Below, piece by piece: positions 1 through 6,176 of a stretch of 64,000 nt of DNA. The notes beneath the pieces are model-generated. The model searched no databases. It had not been told where the DNA came from and saw only the letters and a list, made by a program, of their open reading frames with translations. Position 1 is the first letter of the stretch. Each line of letters opens with the position of its first letter. The DNA is from an uncultured Planococcus sp. (GTDB taxonomy: Bacteria; Bacillota; Bacilli; Bacillales_A; Planococcaceae), in assembly GCA_947493585.1 (NCBI GenBank), contig CANLRI010000001.1, positions 1,488,001 to 1,552,000 on the forward strand, given 5' to 3'. Made by a program: the position numbers and the translations under genes.

Positions 1-7
1 ATTAACA

Positions 8-43
8 GGAACCCCCCTGTCACATTTGTGACAGGGGGGTTCT
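8..43. terminator. Perfect inverted repeat, likely bidirectional terminator
   Basis: The arms AACCCCCCTGTCAC and GTGACAGGGGGGTT pair perfectly around an ATTT loop. The hairpin lies just past the stop codon of the leftward small gene at 48-191, so it probably ends that transcript. It may also end a rightward gene lying outside the window. The T-runs on both sides are short and interrupted, so efficiency in either direction is uncertain. Confidence 0.7.
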
Positions 44-47
44 TCGT

Positions 48-191
48 TCAGAGCAGCCATTCCAACAGAAAAGTAAGTAAGTATAAGGGAGTGCCTATAA
101 TGACCACTCCAGCAACAAAATAAGAAAAACCCCATAAAATCCAATGCAAGACATCGTAAATCGCGCCAGCCAGATCGTCGATGAGTTTCAT
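48..191 (-). CDS. Small hydrophobic membrane protein, unknown function
   Basis: This is a 47-residue protein that I do not recognise. The start is chosen at ATG 191 (MKLIDDLAG) because a strong GGAGG ribosome binding site lies seven bases upstream; the same frame is open further up to 233 but without a site. After a short charged N-terminus, residues 8-47 are almost wholly hydrophobic with one conspicuous Gly-Thr-Pro in the middle, which suggests two short membrane spans joined by a tight turn. It has no cysteines or enzymatic motif. It is monocistronic and leftward, divergent from the gene at 431, and followed by a perfect hairpin. Coding status is supported by the ribosome binding site, the hydrophobic pattern and the terminator only. 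Confidence 0.6.
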   Translation of the reverse strand: MKLIDDLAGAIYDVLHWILWGFSYFVAGVVIIGTPLYLLTFLLEWLL

Positions 192-430
192 AGCATGTCC
201 TCCAATTCTAAGGGAATAACCATCTTTTGCCATGCGGCATTTTTTCTATCTTATCAAATCATCAAGCTATAGTCTCAATAATTTAAAATTAGTTAATAAT
301 TTCCAAAATATTTTTATATTCCATTTACCGTCAATTGATATAATAAATAGAGTGTATTTGACTATCAAGATCAATCAACGAAGCTTTGTAGCTTGAATAG
401 GGGAAGACTTAATCATAGGGGGATCAGAAA

Positions 431-601
431 ATGAGGGACGAAAAGACCATGCCAAACACGGCGCTGGAAAAAGATTATGAACAAAAGGAGGCAAGGCAGA
501 TACAGACACATAGGAAACCTTGGATTCATTTTGGGTATTTTGTCTTTGTGTTGATGGTATTATCCATTATGTTTTCATTAATTAAAGTGATGGCGGATTA
601 G
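431..601 (+). CDS. Small single-pass membrane protein, unknown function
   Basis: A 56-residue protein of unknown function. The ATG at 431 follows AGGGGGATC at good spacing. The first 33 residues are hydrophilic and rich in Lys, Glu and Gln (MRDEKTMPNTALEKDYEQ...). Residues 34-54 form one hydrophobic segment (FGYFVFVLMVLSIMFSLIKV), and only three residues follow it, so it is probably a tail-anchored or N-in membrane peptide. It lies 107 bases upstream of the flotillin gene in the same direction, but a separate sigma-W-like promoter lies between them, so the two need not share a transcript. I cannot assign it to a family. Confidence 0.6.
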   Translation: MRDEKTMPNTALEKDYEQKEARQIQTHRKPWIHFGYFVFVLMVLSIMFSLIKVMAD

Positions 602-635
602 TTTGAGAAAAGATTGGGTATTCTTTGCCTTTTTT

Positions 636-661
636 TGAAACATCTTACTGATTCAATCGTA
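636..661 (+). promoter_or_regulatory. Sigma-W-type ECF promoter of the flotillin gene
   Basis: TGAAAC at 636-641 and CGTA at 658-661 are separated by exactly 16 bases, which matches the published Bacillus sigma-W consensus (TGAAAC, 16 bases, CGTA). It lies 48 bases upstream of the flotillin start codon. In B. subtilis the flotillin operon yuaFGI belongs to the sigma-W regulon, so sequence and biology agree. Confidence 0.8.
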
Positions 662-708
662 TAAAATAATGTAGGAAAAAATCAGCTTATTGAAAAGGAT
701 GGGATCAG

Positions 709-2196
709 ATGGAGTCAATCGGAATTATTTCAATTTTAATTGTCATTCTCATTTTGGCGGCAATTGCGGGCGTCGGCTATTTCTTTTGGATGAAGATCCG
801 TTACCGCACAGCCAAATCGAATGAAGCATTAATAATTACGGGTCCGAAACTAGGAGATCCGAAAAAAGATACGAACATCTTTACGGATGACGAAGGGCGT
901 TCCATGAAGATTATCCGCGGCGGCGGGTATTTGCTGCGCCGTTTCCAGACTTCGACACCAGTCAATTTAACTTCGTTCCAGTTGAAGCTGTCAACACCTC
1001 GTGTCTACACAAATGCTGGTGTACCGATCGTAGCAGATGCTGTGGCGATGGTAAAAGTCGCAGATACCTTAAATGGCATCGCCAATTACGCCGAGCAATT
1101 CCTCGGCAAAAAGCAAGAAGAAATTGAAATTGAAATCATCGAAGTACTCGGCAGTAATTTACGTGCCATTTTATCGAAGATGACCGTTGAGGACATCAAT
1201 AGCGACCGAGAGAAATTCAATACGGATGTCCAAGAAATCGCGCAAAAGCAACTCGATTTAATGGGCTTTAAAATCACCTCACTCGGTTTGACCGATCTTC
1301 GCGACGCTGATGAAGATAATGGCTATCTCGAGAACCTCGGGCGGCCACGCATTGCTGAAGTCCGCAAACAAGCGGAAATCGCGGAAGCGAACACGGAACG
1401 GGAAACGCGTATTCACCGTGCACAAACCGATCAGGAAGCGAAAGAAGAAGAATATATGCGTCAAATCGCCATTGCCGAATCGCGCAAACAGAAAGACTTG
1501 AAAGATGCGGCGTTCATGGAAGAAACTGAACGGGCACGCGCCAAGTCCGAGCAATCGTACGAACTCGAAAAAGCGAAGCTAGCAATGGAAATTCAGGAAG
1601 AAGAATTGAACATGCAGTTCATGGAGCGCGAACGTGCGGTCCGCCTTGAAGAAGAAGAAAGCAAGGTCCGCAAAACCAAAGCGGATGCCAGCTATTACGA
1701 AACGACACGTACCGCAGAGGCCGAAGCGAGACGTGCTGTCATCGACGGGGAAGCCAAAGCGAAGATCAAACGCGATGAAGGTGCTGCAGAAGCCGAAGTC
1801 ATTCGTGAACGCGGTAAAGCAGAAGCCGAATCCCGTAAATTGCTCGCGGAAGCGATGGAAGAACATGGCGATGTCATCATTGCGGAGAAACTGATCGACA
1901 TGCTGCCAGTCTTCGCCGAAAAAGTTGCACAACCGCTTAACAATATCGATTCCGTGAAAATCATCGATTCTGGAAACGGCCAAGGCGTTCCGTCATTCGG
2001 CCGAAGTGTTACACGCACGATGGTCGATATGCAAGAACCATTGAAAGAAATGACGGGCATTGATATTGCTGACATGCTGAAGACCTATACCTCAAGAAAC
2101 ACACAAGCCACACAACCGGCTATACAACCAGCCACTCAAGCAGTGAGTGACCAGCCTGTAGATGAAGCGGCAAAAGAAGACCCGGAACAAATTTAA
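709..2196 (+). CDS. floT: Flotillin-like SPFH protein (FloT/YuaG family)
   Basis: Flotillins scaffold functional membrane microdomains and influence membrane fluidity, protein secretion and envelope stress responses. The 495-residue product starts with one membrane segment (about residues 4-28). An SPFH/band-7 domain follows (about 30-200). Next comes a long Ala/Glu/Lys/Arg-rich coiled coil with repeated AEA motifs (about 210-395), the hallmark of flotillins. The tail beyond 460 is Gln/Thr/Ala-rich and looks disordered. Length is close to B. subtilis FloT (about 509). The ATG at 709 follows AAAGGATGGG. The usual partner, an NfeD-type protein (YuaF), is not adjacent; the small membrane protein at 431 lies upstream instead. 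A hairpin terminator follows immediately. Confidence 0.9.
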   Translation: MESIGIISILIVILILAAIAGVGYFFWMKIRYRTAKSNEALIITGPKLGDPKKDTNIFTDDEGRSMKIIRGGGYLLRRFQTSTPVNLTSFQLKLSTPRVYTNAGVPIVADAVAMVKVADTLNGIANYAEQFLGKKQEEIEIEIIEVLGSNLRAILSKMTVEDINSDREKFNTDVQEIAQKQLDLMGFKITSLGLTDLRDADEDNGYLENLGRPRIAEVRKQAEIAEANTERETRIHRAQTDQEAKEEEYMRQIAIAESRKQKDLKDAAFMEETERARAKSEQSYELEKAKLAMEIQEEELNMQFMERERAVRLEEEESKVRKTKADASYYETTRTAEAEARRAVIDGEAKAKIKRDEGAAEAEVIRERGKAEAESRKLLAEAMEEHGDVIIAEKLIDMLPVFAEKVAQPLNNIDSVKIIDSGNGQGVPSFGRSVTRTMVDMQEPLKEMTGIDIADMLKTYTSRNTQATQPAIQPATQAVSDQPVDEAAKEDPEQI

Positions 2197-2207
2197 AACG
2201 AATGAAA

Positions 2208-2250
2208 CACAAAAAGCCGGAGAACATAAACTGTTCTCCGGCTTTTTTTA
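2208..2250. terminator. Bidirectional terminator between flotillin and 2263 gene
   Basis: AAAAAGCCGGAGAAC pairs with GTTCTCCGGCTTTTTTT around the loop ATAAACT. A-run and T-run flank the stem, so it can terminate the rightward flotillin transcript and the leftward gene that stops at 2263. Confidence 0.85.
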
Positions 2251-2262
2251 TATGCAGAGCTT

Positions 2263-2682
2263 CTAGACCGTCATGATGTCCTTGAACATCTGCTTTAAGC
2301 TCTTGGCCACGTCGTTGAGGTGAAACTCCCTCCGCGCCTCAGCTTGCTGTTGTTCGATGAATGTTTCGGACGTGCGTTTTCTGGAAAAAGGCGTCAAGGT
2401 ATGAAGTTCTTTTGGCTGGGTTTCAGCTAGTAAGCGCAAAGAAGCAAACACCGGCTCCGAGAGTTCAAAACGTTGATAGCCATTTGGCATATGGATGATC
2501 TTCTCCGGGGCGTCTGCAAGCAGCCAGCGGTCTTCCGCTTCCCAAGCCAGCTTATGATTTTTAAACTCCTGTCCAAGGGATCTTGTCACAGATTCAACAA
2601 CGAGGTAGGAATGCATGGAAATGGCATCTCCGTCTGCTGACTGATAAGATTTTTTGGATTGGGTCAAATAAAAATTCATCAT
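2263..2682 (-). CDS. Hypothetical soluble protein, 139 residues
   Basis: I do not recognise this protein. The ATG pair at 2682/2679 follows GGGGGCGTGCAAA, a usable ribosome binding site. The sequence has no signal peptide, no membrane segment and no cysteine. The N-terminal part (MMNFYLTQSKKSYQS...) is mixed beta/alpha in character. The C-terminal third (FIEQQQAEARREFHLNDVAK) looks like an amphipathic helix that could be a coiled coil or an oligomerisation helix. It is monocistronic, convergent with the flotillin gene, and has its own good sigma-A promoter at 2736-2764. The promoter and terminator on either side argue that it is a real, independently expressed gene. Confidence 0.7.
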   Translation of the reverse strand: MMNFYLTQSKKSYQSADGDAISMHSYLVVESVTRSLGQEFKNHKLAWEAEDRWLLADAPEKIIHMPNGYQRFELSEPVFASLRLLAETQPKELHTLTPFSRKRTSETFIEQQQAEARREFHLNDVAKSLKQMFKDIMTV

Positions 2683-2714
2683 TTTGCACGCCCCCGATTT
2701 CTTGATAAGTAGGA

Positions 2715-2743
2715 TTGAAAATTTCAGTCGTAATCAGTATATT
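2715..2743 (+). promoter_or_regulatory. Candidate sigma-A promoter, rightward
   Basis: TTGAAA (2715-2720) and TATATT (2738-2743) are 17 bases apart. It would start a transcript near 2750 that runs into the otherwise gene-free interval ending at about 3010. Its -10 overlaps the -10 of the leftward promoter at 2736-2764, so the two are probably mutually exclusive. Confidence 0.4.
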
Positions 2744-2764
2744 CACTTCTAAGTATTCTTTCAA
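2736..2764 (-). promoter_or_regulatory. Sigma-A promoter of the 139-residue hypothetical gene
   Basis: Read leftward, TTGAAA (2764-2759) and TATACT (2741-2736) are separated by 17 bases. Transcription would start near 2729, giving a leader of about 45 bases before the start codon at 2682. Confidence 0.6.
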
Positions 2765-2810
2765 ACCTGCAAAAGTCCTTTTCGATAAATTAAATATTCC
2801 GGTAAAAACC

Positions 2811-2908
2811 ATGGGAATTTCTTTAGAAAAAGAAGGAGAAATAGAGAAGAACCGCATGATATAAGGAGTTGCTAGGTGATGAAACGGACAGCCAAATTCA
2901 CTGTATAA
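2811..2908 (+). other. Two very short ORFs in the 2683-3032 gene-free interval
   Basis: The 350 bases between the start of the leftward gene at 2682 and the end of yqkF hold no ordinary gene. They contain a 17-codon frame (2811-2864, MGISLEKEGEIEKNRMI) with a weak ribosome binding site. A 9-codon frame follows (2879-2908, MKRTAKFTV) with a strong AAGGAG. Past that TAA the same frame reads on without a stop to about 3019 with lysine-rich, protein-like content. It may be a decayed small gene, leader peptides of a short RNA, or chance. The rightward promoter at 2715-2743 points into it. Confidence 0.25.
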
Positions 2909-2980
2909 AGTTTGCCGGTGAAAAAAGGTACAAAGGTCCTCAACGGAATTTCAAGTTCAGAAAAAATGCGTCAAAAGGCT

Positions 2981-3013
2981 AAAAAAGGTGCCCCGTATCA
3001 AGCAGGGCACCAT
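2981..3013 (-). terminator. Terminator of yqkF
   Basis: Read leftward, GGTGCCC and GGGCACC form a stem and are followed by a run of six T. It lies just past the yqkF stop codon at 3033. Confidence 0.8.
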
Positions 3014-3032
3014 CTGTAGAGCGATTGACGAG

Positions 3033-3938
3033 TTAATCGCGATGTTGTTCATAGCGGTCGAACCGTGTTGCCTTTTTAGCTTCTTCGATCTGCTGGGTGC
3101 TGACGGGCTGTTGATAAGCCTGCAGCGTTTCGCGCAATTGCTCAGGGCTGCTTGCGCCGGTCACTGCCGCGGCGACGGTGCTGTCTGATAGCACCGTATG
3201 CAGAGCGAGCGCATGGATATTATCATGGATGGCGGAAAGCTTCTTCAGTGTATCCGTCAGCTGGTTCGAGTTGTATTGCAAGTAATCGCCCATCTTTTCT
3301 GCACGTGTGAACCCTTCAGCCGTCAGCAAGCCTTTTGCCAGACTTCCGCGTGCCACGACAGAGCGGCCGGATTGACCGATTTCCGGCAGGAATTCTTCTG
3401 GACGCCGGTCAAGGAGGCTGTATTGCATCATGATGGAAGCCATCTCACTATCAGTCAAAAAACGGTGAATGACATTGGGGCGGATGGAAGAGATTCCATA
3501 CGCGCGGATCAAGCCTTCTTTTTTCAATTCTTCGAACGCTTCGATCGTTTCTTCCGAGTCATCGGAAATCATTCCTCCGTGGAGCTGATACAAATCCAAA
3601 TAATCGGTTTTGAGACGCCGCAGCGAGTTATGGATTTGTTCTTTAATATAAGCTTTCGTCGGATTCCATTTTACCTCGTCCGATTCTTCTGACCATTCAT
3701 TGCCCACTTTGCTGGCAAGGATAATGTCTTTGCGCCGATTGCTTAGAGCGCCGCCAACGATTTCCTCATTTTTTCCTTTGCCGTAGAAATCGGCTGTGTC
3801 AAAATAAGTGACGCCATTGTCCATCGCTTCGTCGATAATGGCTCTTGCCTGTTTTGGGTCTTCCGGCAGCGACATGCAGCCGAGGGCGATTTCACTGACC
3901 TCAAATCGGCTAGTTCCCAGTGTGTTGTATTTCATCAT
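3033..3938 (-). CDS. yqkF: Aldo/keto reductase (YqkF family)
   Basis: NADPH-dependent oxidoreductase of the aldo/keto reductase superfamily; the physiological substrate is not known. The 301-residue chain fits a single TIM barrel. The family signature is visible: GCMSLPEDPKQ, then FDTADFYGKGKNEEIVG with the catalytic Asp and Tyr, DIILASKVGNEW with the Lys, and DYLDLYQLHGG with the His. The ATG at 3938 follows GAGGTG. It is divergent from nudF, and the same pair (yqkF next to nudF, upstream of fur) occurs in B. subtilis. Its promoter appears to overlap that of nudF (see 3971-3998). Confidence 0.9.
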   Translation of the reverse strand: MMKYNTLGTSRFEVSEIALGCMSLPEDPKQARAIIDEAMDNGVTYFDTADFYGKGKNEEIVGGALSNRRKDIILASKVGNEWSEESDEVKWNPTKAYIKEQIHNSLRRLKTDYLDLYQLHGGMISDDSEETIEAFEELKKEGLIRAYGISSIRPNVIHRFLTDSEMASIMMQYSLLDRRPEEFLPEIGQSGRSVVARGSLAKGLLTAEGFTRAEKMGDYLQYNSNQLTDTLKKLSAIHDNIHALALHTVLSDSTVAAAVTGASSPEQLRETLQAYQQPVSTQQIEEAKKATRFDRYEQHRD

Positions 3939-3947
3939 TTCACCTCA

Positions 3948-3978
3948 TTGTAAAAATTTATTTCCTCTATGGTATACT
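3948..3978 (+). promoter_or_regulatory. Extended -10 promoter of nudF
   Basis: The -10 TATACT at 3973-3978 is preceded by TGG, an extended -10. A weak -35 (TTGTAA, 3948-3953) lies 19 bases upstream. It reads into nudF. Confidence 0.5.
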
Positions 3979-3998
3979 TTGCGGTATTGAAACTACAA
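3971..3998 (-). promoter_or_regulatory. Candidate promoter of yqkF
   Basis: Read leftward, TTGTAG (3998-3993) and TATACC (3976-3971) are 16 bases apart. The -10 shares the palindromic core GTATAC with the nudF -10, so the two divergent genes would compete for polymerase. Confidence 0.4.
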
Positions 3999-4015
3999 AT
4001 GAAATGAGGGCCAGC

Positions 4016-4567
4016 ATGAAGAAATTTGAAGAAAAAACAATTCATAGTGAACGTTTATACGAAGGCAAGGTCATTAATTTGAAAGTTGACGATGTGACGT
4101 TGCCGAATGGCAAACAGTCCAAGCGCGAATTGATCGAGCACCCTGGCGCAGTGGCGGTCATCGCATTGACAAGCGACAAAAAAATCATCATGGTCGAACA
4201 ATACCGCAAAGCACTTGAACGCTCGCTCGTCGAAATTCCAGCCGGAAAATTGGAACCTGGGGAAGCTCCGGAGTACACAGCCATGCGTGAACTGGAAGAA
4301 GAGACAGGCTATTCAGCGGACAAGCTTGAAAAAGTCATCAGCTTCTCGACGTCTCCCGGATTTGCCGATGAAGTGGTGCATGTTTTCTTTGCGACTGGCT
4401 TGCACCGAGCGGTAAACGGCGCAGTGACGGATGATGATGAATTCGTGGAATTGCTTGAAGTGACGGTGGAGGAAGCGCAAGAATTGGTCGATAACGAACA
4501 GATTTTTGACGCCAAAACCGCTTATGCAGTGCAATGGGTTAAAAACTACTTATCAGATAAGAATTAA
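4016..4567 (+). CDS. nudF: ADP-ribose pyrophosphatase, Nudix family
   Basis: Hydrolyses ADP-ribose to AMP and ribose 5-phosphate, a housecleaning reaction in the cytosol. The 183-residue protein contains a complete Nudix box at about residues 77-99: Gly77, Glu83, then RELEEETGY at 91-99 with the metal-binding glutamates. The start at 4016 (MKKFEEKT) is preferred because GAGGG lies seven bases upstream; an open frame extends to 3920 but its extra residues overlap the yqkF control region. It lies upstream of fur as in B. subtilis, separated by a promoter region, so it is probably a single-gene unit. Confidence 0.93.
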   Translation: MKKFEEKTIHSERLYEGKVINLKVDDVTLPNGKQSKRELIEHPGAVAVIALTSDKKIIMVEQYRKALERSLVEIPAGKLEPGEAPEYTAMRELEEETGYSADKLEKVISFSTSPGFADEVVHVFFATGLHRAVNGAVTDDDEFVELLEVTVEEAQELVDNEQIFDAKTAYAVQWVKNYLSDKN

Positions 4568-4580
4568 TCCAATTACTAGT

Positions 4581-4595
4581 TAAGAATGATTCTAA
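4581..4595. promoter_or_regulatory. Candidate PerR/Fur box upstream of fur
   Basis: The 15-base site TAAGAATGATTCTAA is a 7-1-7 inverted repeat around G4588, with AGAAT/ATTCT perfectly symmetric. It matches the PerR consensus (TTATAAT N ATTATAA) at 11 of 14 positions and Fur at 10. B. subtilis fur is known to be PerR-controlled. The site lies about 20 bases upstream of the visible -35, so repression would have to act at a second promoter or at a distance. Confidence 0.4.
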
Positions 4596-4615
4596 ATAAT
4601 AAACGGCATCGATTG

Positions 4616-4645
4616 TTGTAATCGAGAACGCCCTTTTGATATAAT
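4616..4645 (+). promoter_or_regulatory. Sigma-A promoter of fur
   Basis: TTGTAA (4616-4621) and a perfect TATAAT (4640-4645) are 18 bases apart and 27 bases upstream of the fur start codon. Confidence 0.6.
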
Positions 4646-4671
4646 GAATACAGTTTGAGGGAGGGCGTCGC

Positions 4672-5139
4672 ATGGAAACAAGGATAGATCGTATAAAAAA
4701 GCAATTACACGCTGCGAGTTATAAGCTGACGCCACAGCGTGAAGCAACGGTACGAATTTTATTGGATCATGAAGAAGACCATCTAAGCGCTGAGGATGTC
4801 TATCTTTTGGTCAAGGACATCGCACCGGAAATCGGCTTGGCTACGGTATACCGTACATTGGAACTTCTGACCGAATTGAAAATTGTCGATAAAATAAATT
4901 TTGGGGATGGCGTTTCCCGTTATGATTTACGTCAAGAAGGCGCAGCACACTTTCATCATCACCTGGTCTGTCTAGAGTGCGGAGCAGTGGATGAAATACA
5001 GGAAGATTTGCTCGAAGATGTCGAAGCAGTCGTGGAAAAGCGCTGGAACTTCCAGATCAAAGACCACCGTCTGACTTTTCATGGCATTTGCTGGCGCTGC
5101 CATGATTCAGGTGCTGATAAGCCGGAAAAAGACGCATAA
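4672..5139 (+). CDS. fur: Ferric uptake regulator, Fur family
   Basis: Metal-dependent repressor, expected to bind Fe2+ and shut off iron-uptake genes. The 155-residue protein has an N-terminal winged helix (about 15-80, with the TVYRTLELL recognition region). The dimerisation domain carries HFHHHLVC followed by two CxxC pairs, Cys100/Cys103 and Cys140/Cys143, which bind structural zinc. Position between nudF and xerD matches B. subtilis fur, which favours Fur over its paralogues PerR and Zur; sequence alone cannot settle the metal. The ATG follows GAGGGAGGG. A terminator follows directly. spoIIM, which lies next to fur in B. subtilis, is absent. Confidence 0.9.
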   Translation: METRIDRIKKQLHAASYKLTPQREATVRILLDHEEDHLSAEDVYLLVKDIAPEIGLATVYRTLELLTELKIVDKINFGDGVSRYDLRQEGAAHFHHHLVCLECGAVDEIQEDLLEDVEAVVEKRWNFQIKDHRLTFHGICWRCHDSGADKPEKDA

Positions 5140-5168
5140 AAGACGGCCTGTCGAAGGCCGTCTTTTTT
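5138..5168 (+). terminator. Terminator of fur
   Basis: AAGACGGCCT pairs with AGGCCGTCTT around GTCGA and is followed by a T-run. The stem begins at the fur stop codon. Confidence 0.85.
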
Positions 5169-5205
5169 CATCTTCAATTAATACAGCGCAAAAGGAGGAA
5201 TCCCG

Positions 5206-6108
5206 ATGAACGACGCGAAAGATGCATTGGATGATTATTTGCATTTTCTCCGAGTGGAAAGGCAGCTGGCTGATAATACGCTGACTTCGTATGAACGAGA
5301 TTTGAAAAGCTACATACAATATATGAGTGAAGTCGAACAATTGGATCGGCTCGGGAACATTGAACGGGTCCATATTTTGAATCACTTGCGCTATCTGCAA
5401 GAAATGGCGAAAACTTCGCGCACAGTGGCAAGGCATATTTCCTCCATCCGTAGTTTTCACCAGTTCTTGATAAGGGAAAAACGCAGCGACTCGGACCCTA
5501 CCGTTCATTTGGAAATGCCCCAAATGGATAAAAAGCTGCCAAATGTTCTATCCATAGAAGAAATCGATGCCTTATTGAATTCACCGGATACGTCAAAAGC
5601 CAGCGGGCTGCGCGACCGGGCGATGCTCGAATTGCTCTATGCAAGCGGCATGCGTGTCAGTGAATGCATCAACTTGGATATGGAAGACGTCCATTTAACG
5701 ATGGGATTCGTGCGTTGCACAGGAAAAGGCGGTAAAGAGCGAATCATTCCGCTTGGCAGGGCTGCGCTTGAAGCAAACCGCCAATACATCGAATCGGGGC
5801 GTCTTGCGCTAAGAAATCCGTCCGAGAAAACCGATGCGTTGTTCATCAACCAAAGAGGGAAACGCTTAACGAGACAAGGATTTTGGAAGTTGCTGAAACA
5901 GCATGCCCAAAAAGCAGGCATTCAAAAAGAATTAACGCCGCATACATTGCGTCATTCTTTTGCTACCCATTTGATTGAAAATGGCGCGGATTTGCGCGCC
6001 GTTCAGGAAATGCTTGGACATGCCGATATTTCAACGACCCAAATCTATACCCATGTCAGCAAGACGCGTTTGAAAGATGTCTACTCGCAATTTCATCCTC
6101 GTGCTTAA
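5206..6108 (+). CDS. xerD: Tyrosine recombinase XerD
   Basis: Site-specific recombinase that, with XerC, resolves chromosome dimers at dif before division. The 300-residue protein has an N-terminal core-binding domain (about 8-95) and a C-terminal catalytic domain (about 110-290). The complete catalytic set is visible: Arg150, Lys174, His246, Arg249, His272 and the nucleophile Tyr281 ([16 protein letters not shown]). The ATG follows AAAGGAGGAATCCC. It corresponds to B. subtilis ripX, located between fur and deoB. The small gene yqzK, found between fur and ripX in B. subtilis, is absent. No promoter is obvious in the short gap after the fur terminator. Confidence 0.94.
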   Translation: MNDAKDALDDYLHFLRVERQLADNTLTSYERDLKSYIQYMSEVEQLDRLGNIERVHILNHLRYLQEMAKTSRTVARHISSIRSFHQFLIREKRSDSDPTVHLEMPQMDKKLPNVLSIEEIDALLNSPDTSKASGLRDRAMLELLYASGMRVSECINLDMEDVHLTMGFVRCTGKGGKERIIPLGRAALEANRQYIESGRLALRNPSEKTDALFINQRGKRLTRQGFWKLLKQHAQKAGIQKELTPHTLRHSFATHLIENGADLRAVQEMLGHADISTTQIYTHVSKTRLKDVYSQFHPRA

Positions 6109-6120
6109 CAGAGGTCTGAC

Positions 6121-6150
6121 TTCCGACAAGGACTCATTATATGATAGAAT
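6121..6150 (+). promoter_or_regulatory. Promoter of deoB-pdp
   Basis: TTCCGA (6121-6126) and TAGAAT (6145-6150) are 18 bases apart, and TGA directly before the -10 makes it an extended -10. It lies 27 bases upstream of the deoB start. Confidence 0.5.
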
Positions 6151-6176
6151 AAAAGGGCAAATAAGGAGGAACTTAC

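Noticed and set aside
601-622. Sigma-B-like promoter (GTTTGA ... GGGTAT) before flotillin
   Set aside because: The spacer is only 9 bases, too short for sigma-B, and the ECF motif just downstream is a better explanation.
2594-2857. Leftward 87-codon frame overlapping the 139-residue gene
   Set aside because: It runs out of frame over the start of the better supported gene at 2263-2682 and across its promoter.
3198-3692. Rightward 164-codon frame opposite yqkF
   Set aside because: Antisense shadow of the aldo/keto reductase; no ribosome binding site.
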